Counted from the first letter of the stretch, positions 52,564-61,513 are shown. The stretch: 64,000 bases of DNA from Granulicatella elegans ATCC 700633 (GCF_000162475.2 NZ_KI391971.1:1260911-1324910); one strand, 5' to 3'. A program made the numbers and translations. Notes: a model not told the origin generated them from the letters alone.

Positions 52564-53316
52564 ATGGTTTCATACGAAAGAATGACCAAGATTTTAGATA
52601 TTTTATCGAAGAGAAAAATGATATCTACGATACAATTGGAATCTCTTATGTACTGTTCAACTTCAACCTTAAGAAGGGATTTAATCCAGTTAGAAAAAGA
52701 TGGAAAGATTATACGAACTCATGGGGAAGTTAGACTAGTTACAACCAATAATGTGGAATATACTTATGATAGTCGAAAACAAGAAGAAACTTCAGGTAAA
52801 AAACATATCGCCGAAACTGCTTCAACTTTTTTAACAGACAATCAATCTATTTTTATTGATAGTTCTTCAACAGCTGCTATGCTCGTTCCGTATTTTGCAA
52901 ACTTACAAAATTTACGTGTTATTACAAATGGGATTGAAATAGCTCGTCAATTAAATAATTATGATAATATTACTTTATTTTTCTGTGGAGGGCATATTGA
53001 TTATGGAACAAATTCGGCATTGGGAGATTTTGCTATCCATTTTATCAATAATTTCCATGCAGATATTTGCTTTATGAGTTGTAGAGGACTTGATCGTTTT
53101 GGTGCTTATGAAGCAAACTATAATCAAGCTTTACTAAAACAGCAAATGATTGCGAATGCAGACGTTACAGTATTATTAGCAGATTCTTCAAAGTTTAATA
53201 CGAGTCACTATTTTAAATTATCTAATTACAATGTAATTGACTATATTATTACAAACGAAGCACCTGTTGATTCATTCCAAGACACTGTTACTAAGGAATG
53301 TGAAATACTTTGGTAG
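52564..53316 (+). CDS. DeoR-family transcriptional regulator of the fucose operon
   Basis: A 250-residue DeoR/GlpR-type regulator. The N-terminal winged helix reads 'YERMTKILDILSKRKMISTIQLESLMYCSTSTLRRDLIQLEKDGKI' in part (about 3-48), and the sugar-phosphate sensor domain has 'IFIDSSSTAAMLVPYF' and 'LFFCGGHIDYGTNSALG'. It likely responds to fuculose 1-phosphate and controls the divergent fucI operon (FucR role). The start follows AGGAGG; a frame reaching 32 codons further upstream crosses the operator repeats and is not used. Confidence 0.85.
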   Translation: MVSYERMTKILDILSKRKMISTIQLESLMYCSTSTLRRDLIQLEKDGKIIRTHGEVRLVTTNNVEYTYDSRKQEETSGKKHIAETASTFLTDNQSIFIDSSSTAAMLVPYFANLQNLRVITNGIEIARQLNNYDNITLFFCGGHIDYGTNSALGDFAIHFINNFHADICFMSCRGLDRFGAYEANYNQALLKQQMIANADVTVLLADSSKFNTSHYFKLSNYNVIDYIITNEAPVDSFQDTVTKECEILW

Positions 53317-53346
53317 TAGCTATTAAATCGTTATAAAAATCTTTGA

Positions 53347-53391
53347 CCTTTTTTGTATTTGATTTTTCTTCAATGCAAAAAAGGATTTTTT
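53347..53391 (+). terminator. Terminator of the DeoR-family regulator
   Basis: CCTTTTTTG / CAAAAAAGG hairpin with a 20-base loop followed by ATTTTTT. Confidence 0.65.
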
Positions 53392-53434
53392 AGGTACAAT
53401 AGATGAATTTTGTCTAAAAAAGTGAAAAACACAC

Positions 53435-53463
53435 TTGTTTGAAAACGTTAAAAAAGATATAAT
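53435..53463 (+). promoter_or_regulatory. Promoter of the flavin reductase gene, with a cre-like spacer
   Basis: TTGTTT (53435-53440), 17 bases, TATAAT (53458-53463). The spacer contains TGAAAACGTTAAAA, a partial cre match. Confidence 0.6.
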
Positions 53464-53466
53464 AAA

Positions 53467-53484
53467 TTGTGATTTTAATCACAA
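53467..53484. promoter_or_regulatory. Rex-type redox operator
   Basis: TTGTGATTTTAATCACAA is a perfect 18-base palindrome matching the Rex operator form TTGTGA-N6-TCACAA. It overlaps the inferred transcription start, so bound Rex would block transcription until the NADH/NAD ratio rises. A CRP/FNR-family protein is an alternative binder. Confidence 0.65.
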
Positions 53485-53508
53485 TATTTATTTTAGGGAG
53501 GATATAAA

Positions 53509-55266
53509 ATGAAGAATAGTAAATTTAATTTTATATTTATGCTTTTATCAATGATTTTAGTTTTAGTTGGATGTTCACCATCCAAAAATAGCGGTTCTTT
53601 TGAGGGAATAGGAACTGGTAAGCATGGTGAAATTAAAGTAATGGTATCCATTAAAGATGCTAAAATTACAAAAATTGATATTACAAAACAAAGTGAGAAT
53701 AAAGTATTAGCAGATAAAGTCTATAAAGAATTATCAACTAATATTATTTCAAAAAATTCTGCAGATATAGATGTTGTCTCTGGAGCAACTGCAACAAGTG
53801 AAGGATATTTAGAAGCTGTTAAAGATGCTTTAAAAAAATCTGGGATTAACTTAGCAAGTGTAACAAATAAAATTAAGGACAGTGAACAAATTCCAACAGA
53901 ACAAACCTTTGATGTAGTCGTTGTCGGATCTGGTGGTGCAGGCTTTAGTGCAGCAATTGAAGCAAAAGAAGCAGGAAAATCAGTTGCTATTATTGAAAAA
54001 CTACCTGCAGTTGGAGGAAACACCCTTATTTCAGGAGGAGAAATGAATGCTCCTGAAAACTGGGTACAAAAAAATCTAGGAATTACTGGTGATTCTGTTG
54101 AATCTTATTATGAAGATACTATAAAAGGCGGAGACCATGCAGCAAACCCTAGTTTAGTAAAAATTATGGCTGAAAAAGCTTTAGAATCTGCTGAATGGTT
54201 AAAAGATGAAATCCATGTTGAATTCCTTTCAGACCAATTATTCCGTTTTGGAGGTCATAGTTATAAACGAGCATTAATTCCTGTTGGGCATACTGGAGCA
54301 GAATTAATATCAAAATTAAATGCTAAAGCTGATGAACTAAAAATTCCAATTTTCTTAAATGTAAAAGCTGAAAAATTAATCAATAATTCAAACGGCCGTG
54401 TAATTGGAGTAAAAGCAAACGATAAAAATAAAAAAGAATTAACTTTCAATGCAAATAATGCAGTAGTTTTAACAACTGGTGGATTCGGTTCTAATGTTGA
54501 AATGAGAACTAAATTTAATAAAGAATATGATTCTAGATATAAATCTACAGATTCAGTTGGTACTACAGGTGATGGAATTATTATGGCACAAGAAGTTGGT
54601 GCTGCTCTAAACAATATGGAATATATTCAAACTTATCCAATCGCTAATCCAAAAACTGGAATGATTTCATTACTAGCTGATACTAGATTTGATGGTGCAA
54701 TTTTAATCAATCAAGAAGGTAAACGATTTGTAGAAGAATTAGATCGTCGTGACGTAATTTCAAAAGCTATCTTAGCTCAAACTGGCGGATATACTTACCA
54801 ACTTTGGAATGATGATATTGACGCAATTTCTAAAACAAAAGAAGCTCATAAAGCTGAGTACGATGAATTAATTCGTGAAAAGTTATTAGTCAAAGCTGAT
54901 ACTTTAGAAGAAGCTGCAACATTCTTTAATATTGATATTAATAACTTAAAAGATACGATTTCTAAAGTAAATATGTATGCAAAAGAAAAAGATGATAAAG
55001 ATTTTCACCATCGTGGCGGTTTAGTCTCTTTAGAAAATGGTCCTTATTATATTCAAAAAGCCGTTCCTTCTGTACACCATACTATGGGTGGTTTAGTCAT
55101 AAATGAAAAAACTGAAGTATTAAATGAGAACGGTGAACCAATTCCTGGATTATATGCTGCTGGTGAGTTAACTGGTGTTATTCAAGGTAAAAACCGTTTA
55201 GGTGGAAATGCTATTACAGATATTATTACATTCGGTAGAATTGCAGGAAAACAAGTCGCTAATTAA
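53509..55266 (+). CDS. Lipid-anchored FMN-binding/FAD reductase (fumarate-reductase-like)
   Basis: A 585-residue flavoprotein. Signal peptide and lipobox 'LVLVGCS' (Cys22) put it outside the membrane. An FMN-binding domain (about 32-115) carries 'DVVSGATATS', whose Thr94 fits the ApbE flavinylation motif DxxSGAT. An FAD_binding_2 reductase domain follows (about 133-585) with 'VVVVGSGGAGFSAAIEA', 'HHTMGGLVINEKTEV' and 'YAAGELTGVIQGKNRLGGNAI'. It probably passes electrons to fumarate or a similar acceptor (urocanate and other enoates are alternatives). A Rex-type site and no partner genes point to redox-controlled, stand-alone use. Confidence 0.85.
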   Translation: MKNSKFNFIFMLLSMILVLVGCSPSKNSGSFEGIGTGKHGEIKVMVSIKDAKITKIDITKQSENKVLADKVYKELSTNIISKNSADIDVVSGATATSEGYLEAVKDALKKSGINLASVTNKIKDSEQIPTEQTFDVVVVGSGGAGFSAAIEAKEAGKSVAIIEKLPAVGGNTLISGGEMNAPENWVQKNLGITGDSVESYYEDTIKGGDHAANPSLVKIMAEKALESAEWLKDEIHVEFLSDQLFRFGGHSYKRALIPVGHTGAELISKLNAKADELKIPIFLNVKAEKLINNSNGRVIGVKANDKNKKELTFNANNAVVLTTGGFGSNVEMRTKFNKEYDSRYKSTDSVGTTGDGIIMAQEVGAALNNMEYIQTYPIANPKTGMISLLADTRFDGAILINQEGKRFVEELDRRDVISKAILAQTGGYTYQLWNDDIDAISKTKEAHKAEYDELIREKLLVKADTLEEAATFFNIDINNLKDTISKVNMYAKEKDDKDFHHRGGLVSLENGPYYIQKAVPSVHHTMGGLVINEKTEVLNENGEPIPGLYAAGELTGVIQGKNRLGGNAITDIITFGRIAGKQVAN

Positions 55267-55291
55267 TAACTTATAGAAAATAATTAATAAG

Positions 55292-55331
55292 AAACAGTCG
55301 AACTTTAATAACAAGATTCGACTGTTTTTTA
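55292..55331 (+). terminator. Terminator of the flavin reductase gene
   Basis: AAACAGTCGAA / TTCGACTGTTT hairpin followed by TTTA. Confidence 0.8.
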
Positions 55332-55362
55332 GCTTTTACTCTATAACCTAAAAATATCAAAA

Positions 55363-55436
55363 AACGTCCCATAGTAGCACTAATTATGAAATCGCTAAGC
55401 TTACTTGCATCCTTCTGCTACTATAAAGGGACGTCT
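55363..55436 (-). repeat. Structured repeat R18 (compact form)
   Basis: Outer arms ACGTCCCATAGTAGCA / TGCTACTATAAAGGGACGT show compensated changes from GACTTCCC..GGGAAGTC. The core has 'TAATTATGAAATCG' and 'CTTGCATCC'. Stems II and III are missing. Confidence 0.75.
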
Positions 55437-55479
55437 ATTCATTTTCTTTCTCTCATACATATCCATTCAAGCACAAAAA

Positions 55480-55624
55480 AGACTTCCCATAGTAGCATTA
55501 GTCCAATAAGCCGCATTTGCTGCTTATTGGACAGGAAACTTCGAGACCTAGGCTCGAAGTTTAGCAATGAGACTCGCTTTTGCGAGGCTGCTTGCATCCT
55601 CCTGCTACTATACAAGGGAAGTCT
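55480..55624 (-). repeat. Structured repeat R19 (full form), downstream of recR
   Basis: Outer arms AGACTTCCCATAGTAGCA / TGCTACTATACAAGGGAAGTCT; stem II TCCAATAAGC / GCTTATTGGA, unlike other copies but paired; stem III CTTCGAG / CTCGAAG; core GCAA (55564-55567) with TTGC (55592-55595). On the minus strand it starts 21 bases after recR and ends in TTTTTT, so it likely terminates that operon. Confidence 0.85.
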
Positions 55625-55645
55625 ATTCATATCTATATAACATTG

Positions 55646-56242
55646 TTACAGCTCTCTTCGTCCTTCAATTGCTTTGAATAAAGTCATTTCATCTGCATAT
55701 TCAATATCACTACCAACTGCAAGACCATGAGCTAAACGCGTCACTTTAATTCCAGCTGGTTTAATTAAACGAGATAAATACATCGCAGTTGCTTCACCTT
55801 CTGCAGTTGCATTAGTAGCAATAATCACTTCTTCTACAGTAGGATCCTGAAGACGCTGAATGAGAGAAGCCACATTAATATCATCAGGTCCTGTTCCTTC
55901 CATTGGAGACAGAACACCATGAAGAACATGGTACAAACCTTTATATTCCTTCATTCTCTCTAAACTCATCACATCTCGACTATCTTCAACAACTAGTATT
56001 TTTGTTCTATCTCTAGAAGCATCTTGGCAAATCTCACAAGGATCTTCTTGCGTAATATTTCCACAAACAGAACACATTGTTAAATCTCGTTTACAACTAA
56101 TAAGTGCATTGGCAAAATTCATCACTTCTTCTTCCGGCATTTCCATACTGAAAAAAGCAAGACGAGCTGCTGTTTTTGCCCCGATTCCAGGCAGTTTCAT
56201 ATAACTATCCATTAATCGAGCAATTGGTTCTGGATATTGCAT
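55646..56242 (-). CDS. recR: Recombination protein RecR
   Basis: A 198-residue RecR with a helix-hairpin-helix start '[17 protein letters not shown]', zinc finger C-x2-C...C-x2-C ('[16 protein letters not shown]', about 57-72) and Toprim domain '[17 protein letters not shown]'. It acts with RecO and RecF to load RecA at gaps. It lies 17 bases after ybaB in the standard dnaX-ybaB-recR cluster. Confidence 0.96.
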   Translation of the reverse strand: MQYPEPIARLMDSYMKLPGIGAKTAARLAFFSMEMPEEEVMNFANALISCKRDLTMCSVCGNITQEDPCEICQDASRDRTKILVVEDSRDVMSLERMKEYKGLYHVLHGVLSPMEGTGPDDINVASLIQRLQDPTVEEVIIATNATAEGEATAMYLSRLIKPAGIKVTRLAHGLAVGSDIEYADEMTLFKAIEGRREL

Positions 56243-56259
56243 CCTCTCACCTCAACTCA

Positions 56260-56577
56260 TTAAAATCCAGGGATATTTAATCCTCTAGTAAATTGTCCCA
56301 TTGTTTGTTCATTTGCTTTTTCAGCTTGCTCTAAGGCACGATTTGTTGCCATTAATACTAAGTCTTGTAATAATTCAACATCATCTCCATCAACCGCTTC
56401 TGGTTTAATCGATACTGAAAGTACTTGACGTTTTCCGTTCACTGTTACTTGTACTAAGTCACTTTGAGAGCTTCCCACATATTCTGTTTGGTTTAACTCC
56501 TCTTGAGCTTGTGCCATTTGTTTTTGTAATTTTTGCATTTGTTTCATCATGCCTTGCATATTTCCCATTCCACGCAT
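56260..56577 (-). CDS. Nucleoid-associated protein, YbaB/EbfC family
   Basis: A 105-residue protein with a Met/Gln-rich coiled N-terminus ('MGNMQGMMKQMQKLQKQMAQAQEEL' in part) and 'VTVNGKRQVLSVSIKPEAVDGDDVELLQDLVLMATNRAL' in part, diagnostic of YbaB/EbfC. These dimers bind DNA. Co-transcribed with dnaX (12-base gap) and recR. Confidence 0.93.
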   Translation of the reverse strand: MRGMGNMQGMMKQMQKLQKQMAQAQEELNQTEYVGSSQSDLVQVTVNGKRQVLSVSIKPEAVDGDDVELLQDLVLMATNRALEQAEKANEQTMGQFTRGLNIPGF

Positions 56578-56589
56578 GTTGATTCCTCC

Positions 56590-58311
56590 TTAATTGTTTT
56601 CTGTTTCTTCTGAAATATGAACAATTTCTTCTCCAAACAAATCAATCGTATTTTGAACTAATTGTTCTACTTCATTTTTTTCTTCTTCATCAGTCGGTTG
56701 CTCTTCCATTTCTGTTGCATGAGTCACACCTTCTGATTCTTGCTTTTCTTTCTTATCTCGTAAATAATCTTGTCGAATTTGTACCCATTGTTCTCCTGTC
56801 ACGCTGACAAAATTCCCCGGATACTGTGCTAATGTCTGACAATGACGAGCAATATCTTCATGAAGTTCTACACTTTCCTGCGCTCTTTGGCATAAAATTT
56901 CATAATCAAATTTTAACACAAATCCATTTGGACTAGCTGCTACAGGTTCACTTGCTTTCAATAATGCTCTTTGAGTGGTAGAAAGCATTTGTAATAAATC
57001 GCCCCACAATTCTCGAATAAAAATTAAATCTTTACGAGTTGCAGCATCAAGCACTTTATAAACTTCACCAATATTTGGCTTATACGTACTTGCTTTTGCT
57101 TGTAGAGTTGATGTCGCTTTTTTAGGAGCTACTACTCCTTGTCCTTGTAATAATTGAGACATCTGTTGTTGTAAACTTTGTAACTGTTGTTCCAATTGTG
57201 AGACATATTCCTGATTAGTTGAGGCTGCTTGTTGATCTACTGCTACTACTGGTTGTGCCATTTTAATCGTAAAGACTTCTAAACTAATGGTTGGTTTTGT
57301 TGTAAATCGCATTTCTTGTTGCGTTTGATTTAAAGCATCCATAAATCGATATAAAAAGGCTTCTTCAACTTCTTTTGCAAACTCCACAAAAACTTCACTT
57401 CTACCAATCATATCTCCGGTTTGTTTTGCCACTAATAAATCTCTAGAAAATTCTAGCCATTCTTCAATTAATCGAGACGCTTCTTTTCCTAGCAATAATA
57501 AGTCTTGTAATTGTAATAATGCTGCTTGGGCTTGTTGCTGAGTCAATAATCGAACAAATTCAATCATTAAATCATCCGTTAAACTTCCAGAAACTTGAAT
57601 GGCTTGTTCAAAACTCACTTTATCATCACTAAATGAAATGACTTGATCTAATAAACTTAATGCGTCACGCATTCCACCATTAGCACAACGAGCAATAACA
57701 CTTAGCGCTTCTTCTTCATATGCAATCTCTTCTTGTTCTAAAATATAACGAAGTCTTTGAATAATTTCATCATTCGTTATTCTTCTAAAATCAAATCGCT
57801 GTGTTCGTGAAATAATCGTTGCTGGAATTTTATGCGGTTCAGTCGTTGCTAGTATAAAGATGACATTTTTTGGAGGTTCTTCCAATGTTTTTAATAAAGC
57901 ATTGAATGCTCCTGTTGATAACATATGTACTTCATCGATAATATAAACTTTATACGTTGCTTGAGTTGGAGCATAACGAGCTTTATCTCGAATATCACGA
58001 ATTTCTTCTACCCCATTATTACTCGCCGCATCGATTTCAATAACATCCCCAATCGTTCCTTCTGTAATACCTTTACATAATAAACAGTCATTACAAGGTT
58101 CTCCATCTTGAGGATTCAAACAGTTAATTGCTTTAGCAAAAATTTTCGCAGCACTTGTCTTCCCAGTTCCTCTTGGACCTGTAAATAAATACGCATGACT
58201 TGTTTTATGATGGATAATCGCATTTTTCAATGTTTTCGTAACTGCAGTTTGTCCCACCATATCTTCAAATTTTTGCGGTCTCCATTTTCGGTATAACGCT
58301 TGATAAGCCAT
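56590..58311 (-). CDS. dnaX: DNA polymerase III gamma/tau subunit
   Basis: A 573-residue clamp-loader ATPase. Walker A 'GPRGTGKTS' (about 45-53), four-Cys zinc module 'CLNPQDGEPCNDCLLC' (64-79), Walker B 'VYIIDEVHML' and sensor 'TTEPHKIPATIISRTQRF' are present. The region after ~370 is Gln-rich and variable, holding the tau-specific domain that contacts the polymerase, ending in an acidic tail. A promoter TTGTAG-16-TATAAA lies 30-60 bases upstream, so it need not depend on the helD transcript. Confidence 0.95.
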   Translation of the reverse strand: MAYQALYRKWRPQKFEDMVGQTAVTKTLKNAIIHHKTSHAYLFTGPRGTGKTSAAKIFAKAINCLNPQDGEPCNDCLLCKGITEGTIGDVIEIDAASNNGVEEIRDIRDKARYAPTQATYKVYIIDEVHMLSTGAFNALLKTLEEPPKNVIFILATTEPHKIPATIISRTQRFDFRRITNDEIIQRLRYILEQEEIAYEEEALSVIARCANGGMRDALSLLDQVISFSDDKVSFEQAIQVSGSLTDDLMIEFVRLLTQQQAQAALLQLQDLLLLGKEASRLIEEWLEFSRDLLVAKQTGDMIGRSEVFVEFAKEVEEAFLYRFMDALNQTQQEMRFTTKPTISLEVFTIKMAQPVVAVDQQAASTNQEYVSQLEQQLQSLQQQMSQLLQGQGVVAPKKATSTLQAKASTYKPNIGEVYKVLDAATRKDLIFIRELWGDLLQMLSTTQRALLKASEPVAASPNGFVLKFDYEILCQRAQESVELHEDIARHCQTLAQYPGNFVSVTGEQWVQIRQDYLRDKKEKQESEGVTHATEMEEQPTDEEEKNEVEQLVQNTIDLFGEEIVHISEETENN

Positions 58312-58411
58312 CGGTCTTCTCCTTTTGACTTTATACTAAGAAAACACAACGCTACAATCGTAGGTTATGTTTTCTATCCTTTACTATTTTACATTTTTTT
58401 ATAAGATTTGA

Positions 58412-60556
58412 CTACCGGAATGTTCCAAAAACAGACATCGGTGCTTTAGAGTTTGCAATAAAATTTGTCACCTCTGGAGTCGTAAAAATATTCAAGCAAT
58501 GTTTTGCACGAGTACAAGTTGTATAGAACATAAATCGTTCTTTCATCGTTGCATAGCGATCTTTTGTTGCTTGCCAAATAAAGACTTGGTCAAATTCTAG
58601 CCCTTTAGCAACTTCAATCGTTGTCACTACTAATCGACTACCTAATAATTCACTTGTATCTTCCAATAATTCCGCATCATACTCGACTAATTCTTTTTGT
58701 AAAGCTTTTGCTTCGTCCATTGTACGGCAGAAAATAGCATTTGTATGATAACATTCAGGTGTATCTTCGACTAATTTCTTCAATCGTTCAATTGAAGGTT
58801 CTTCATCAACAAATACCCCTACTTCTTCACCTGTACGTGGGAAGACATTTTTATCTAATTCCCAACCTAAAATACTATTGGCAAAACGAGTAATTTGCGC
58901 AGTACAGCGGTAACTAATTTCTAATGAACGATGTTCTAATACACGTTCTTTGAAAAAGGCTGCTACTAATTCTGGATGACGTTCTTCTAAAGAGAAAATT
59001 GTTGTAGCTGTTGAGAATGATTGGAATGTATCTCCAACTACTGTAAATTTCGCTCGGAAATAATAATTAGATAATGCTGCCATGAATAATAATGATACAT
59101 CTTGAACTTCATCAATAAATAAGTGAGTATATCCTTGATAATCACGAATTGGAGCAATCATTGTTGCTACGTAAAGTAACACTCTTACTCCTTCTGCTGT
59201 TACTTGAAGACGTCCTTCACCTGTATCTTTTAAAGGTAATTGAGCATTATCTACTTTTCCTAATTCTTCTCTACGCTGTTTAGCTAGCGGCATCCAGTCT
59301 TGTAAATGTTTTGCAAAATTCACAAATGCAAACATTTCTACTTGTTGCTCTGCTTCTAATGATTGTTTTTCAAATACTCGTTGTCCTAGCATTTGATAGT
59401 ATTCTGTTTCACTATTAAATTCTTCATTTTTCATCAATACTTCAATTTGCATCGATGACATTTCTTCATATACACGTTTAGCAACATCAGAAACATAGAA
59501 ACGATTCAAACGACGTTTTAAGTTCTTTTCTAAGACTTCCTGAATTTGTACCAATTGTTGATATAATGTTAATTTAGGATTTACTTGTTCAATAATTTTT
59601 TGATAATCTTTTTCACCAAAAATTCTAAATCCTTTAATGGAAATCGGACGAAAATGTAAATTCGCTACAGATAAAGCTGGCAATTGCTCAGTAATTAAAG
59701 CTGCCCACTCACTATCTGTTAAATACGCTCTTCTCGTTTTAGTTGGTACTAACATACTTGTTTTATTTAAGAAAAATTTCTTAAATAATTCTACTGTATG
59801 TTGTGCTAATGTTTGTTGATATAATTCACTACCAGTTAAATTAGGAATAACGTGTGAAATATATTTGGCAAATAATTGATTTCGTGATAACAACAACATA
59901 TCATTATGACTTTGATCTTTTGATTGATACATCAAATACGCAATTCGTTGTAATAAAATAGTAGTTTTACCACTACCTGCACAACCATTAACAATTAACC
60001 AATCCTTTTGTTTATGACGAATAATTTCATTTTGTTCCTTTTGAATCGTAGCTGTAATTCCTTCTAAATGTCCATCACGATTCGTAGGTGCACTTAATGT
60101 TTCCATTAATAATGATTCTTCATTTTCTACATCATAGACCGATTGAATTTTACCTTTTTTAATGACAATATCTCTTTTTAAAGAGGCTTGTCCATGTTGA
60201 ATTCCAGAAGGTGTTTGGTACGTTAAATCCCCCAATGTTCCTTCATAAAATAAACTGGCAATTGGCGCACGCCAATCATATACTAGCACTTGCTTTTCTT
60301 CATCAAAAAATGTTGATGAACCAATATACATTTTTTCAACTTCCGGTTCACCTTCAAATTGAACATCAATTCTTCCAAAATAAGGAGATTCTTTTTGATT
60401 TTCTAATTGGTGAATCGAAAAATCAATAAAATCTTGACGTTGTTGATCCAAATTTTCATCTTTTAATCTTAGTTTTTCAGATTGTATTTTTTCTTCAAAT
60501 TTTGATTGAACTTCTACTAAGTGCTTTTCTTCTTCTTTGAACCCTTTATTTTTCAC
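58412..60556 (-). CDS. helD: HelD-like UvrD-family helicase (RNA polymerase recycling)
   Basis: A 714-residue superfamily 1 ATPase. An N-terminal coiled coil ('EEEKHLVEVQSKFEEKIQSEKLRLKDE' in part) leads to Walker A 'VNGCAGSGKTTILLQRIAYLM' in part (about 187-207), Walker B 'YTHLFIDEVQDVSLLFMAAL' and C-terminal motif 'VTTIEVAKGLEFDQVFIW'. This order matches HelD, which removes stalled RNA polymerase from DNA in Firmicutes. It is somewhat shorter than Bacillus HelD. It sits between the SRP RNA gene and dnaX. Confidence 0.85.
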   Translation of the reverse strand: MKNKGFKEEEKHLVEVQSKFEEKIQSEKLRLKDENLDQQRQDFIDFSIHQLENQKESPYFGRIDVQFEGEPEVEKMYIGSSTFFDEEKQVLVYDWRAPIASLFYEGTLGDLTYQTPSGIQHGQASLKRDIVIKKGKIQSVYDVENEESLLMETLSAPTNRDGHLEGITATIQKEQNEIIRHKQKDWLIVNGCAGSGKTTILLQRIAYLMYQSKDQSHNDMLLLSRNQLFAKYISHVIPNLTGSELYQQTLAQHTVELFKKFFLNKTSMLVPTKTRRAYLTDSEWAALITEQLPALSVANLHFRPISIKGFRIFGEKDYQKIIEQVNPKLTLYQQLVQIQEVLEKNLKRRLNRFYVSDVAKRVYEEMSSMQIEVLMKNEEFNSETEYYQMLGQRVFEKQSLEAEQQVEMFAFVNFAKHLQDWMPLAKQRREELGKVDNAQLPLKDTGEGRLQVTAEGVRVLLYVATMIAPIRDYQGYTHLFIDEVQDVSLLFMAALSNYYFRAKFTVVGDTFQSFSTATTIFSLEERHPELVAAFFKERVLEHRSLEISYRCTAQITRFANSILGWELDKNVFPRTGEEVGVFVDEEPSIERLKKLVEDTPECYHTNAIFCRTMDEAKALQKELVEYDAELLEDTSELLGSRLVVTTIEVAKGLEFDQVFIWQATKDRYATMKERFMFYTTCTRAKHCLNIFTTPEVTNFIANSKAPMSVFGTFR

Positions 60557-60596
60557 TAGAGAGCTCCTCCATCTATCCCAAAATACTTACTTATAA

Positions 60597-60626
60597 AAAC
60601 AGGCTGGAACGCTAGCCCCAGCCTGT
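60597..60626 (-). terminator. Terminator of the SRP RNA gene
   Basis: ACAGGCTGG / CCAGCCTGT hairpin followed by TTTTTA on the minus strand. Confidence 0.85.
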
Positions 60627-60639
60627 AATTTCTTCTATG

Positions 60640-60732
60640 TACATACAGCACATAACGAACGATACTTATAGCTGCTTCCTTCCGGACCTGACTCGATTCA
60701 TATGTTCGCTATTGCCATATGGCCTAACGGCA
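60640..60732 (-). ncRNA. ffs: Signal recognition particle RNA (small, bacterial 4.5S type)
   Basis: The minus strand contains GTCAGGTCCGGAAGGAAGCA (conserved domain IV with the GGAA tetraloop and AGCA motif), flanked by complementary arms GAACATATGAATCGA and TCGTTCGTTATGTGC. It binds Ffh for membrane protein targeting. A promoter and terminator flank it. Ends are approximate. Confidence 0.93.
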
Positions 60733-60738
60733 GATACT

Positions 60739-60767
60739 ATTATACTCTACTTTTCTGAAAATTGCAA
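60739..60767 (-). promoter_or_regulatory. Promoter of the SRP RNA gene
   Basis: TTGCAA (60762-60767), 17 bases, TATAAT (60739-60744). Confidence 0.75.
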
Positions 60768-60898
60768 CAGTGCAAAGAAAATAGTTTTCACGGTGTCAAA
60801 CACAAGTGATAATGTCTCAAATCAAAGAAGTAACATCACATTATATTTATAATTAATTAGATATCAAGGATGACGGCTAAAACTAATCCAACGCCGAC

Positions 60899-60962
60899 AA
60901 AAAAGTCCCTAGGGAACTGACATTCCTTAGAGACTTTGCTATGCTAACGCACTACATTTTCG
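60899..60962 (-). ncRNA. Candidate small RNA
   Basis: A minus-strand TATAAT (60969-60974) with TAGACA 17 bases upstream precedes about 60 bases that end in a hairpin AAGTCTCTAAGGAA / TTCCCTAGGGACTT and TTTTTT. There is no ORF. The rest of the gap from 60770 to 61130 shows nothing else I can support. Confidence 0.35.
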
Positions 60963-61215
60963 TAAAATATTATATCACTTAAAATTTAAGCTGTCTAACT
61001 CTTGAAAAATTAGCAGTTTTATCTTATTAAACACAAGTAAAAATAATCAAAAGAATATTATTATAACAACGTGATTTTTTACACATTTCACTGTTATTTT
61101 CATTTCGTTTATGGTACACTCTCGGCGTAGAAAGTTTTAAAGCGGTGGCAATCTCTATAAAGGTAGGTGATGCTTATGAGCATCTTCATAAAATCTATCG
61201 AAAGGAGGTTGTATT

Positions 61216-61320
61216 TTGTCAGTCTATGAAGCTTTGACATTAGTGTGTTCTTTTGCGACTTTATTAGTTGCGTTAGTAGCACTCATTGTTAAACTAATAG
61301 ATATGAAAACAAAAAAATAA
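61216..61320 (+). CDS. Small holin-like type I toxin
   Basis: A 34-residue peptide starting at TTG, seven bases after AAAGGAGG: MSVYEALTLVCSFATLLVAL then VALIVKLIDMKTKK. One membrane helix with a basic C-terminus matches the putative holin-like toxin (TxpA-related) peptides common in Lactobacillales. A second short frame (MLMSIFIKSIERR...) begins 46 bases upstream and overlaps it, perhaps coupling translation. An antisense RNA gene faces its 3' end. Confidence 0.75.
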   Translation: MSVYEALTLVCSFATLLVALVALIVKLIDMKTKK

Positions 61321-61427
61321 CACCGCTCTAACTTTGGTAGAGTGAGCGGTGTTATATACACTGTAAACAAGCCACCGTCTTTTTAACGGGCTACATTAGA
61401 GTCGAGTTACTGCTCGGCTCTTTTTGC
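61313..61427 (-). ncRNA. Antisense RNA antitoxin opposite the toxin 3' end
   Basis: The RNA would start about seven bases after TATAAT (61434-61439), run through hairpin GAGCCGAGcagtaaCTCGACTC, and end at AACACCGCTC / GAGCGGTGTT with TTTTTTT inside the toxin stop codon region. It is complementary to the toxin mRNA 3' end, the RatA/TxpA arrangement. Confidence 0.65.
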
Positions 61428-61433
61428 ATCTTC

Positions 61434-61461
61434 ATTATACCAAAAACAAAACGAATTGCAA
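61434..61461 (-). promoter_or_regulatory. Promoter of the antisense RNA
   Basis: TTGCAA (61456-61461), 16 bases, TATAAT (61434-61439). Confidence 0.65.
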
Positions 61462-61513
61462 ACGTTGCAAACCCATATTTCCTCTCAGTTTAAACACAAG
61501 TTAAACTTCATTT

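Noticed and set aside
53467-53484. Palindrome before the flavin reductase as a CRP activator site
   Set aside because: It lies over the transcription start, a repressor position, and the outer TT/AA bases fit Rex better; a CRP/FNR protein is kept only as an alternative.
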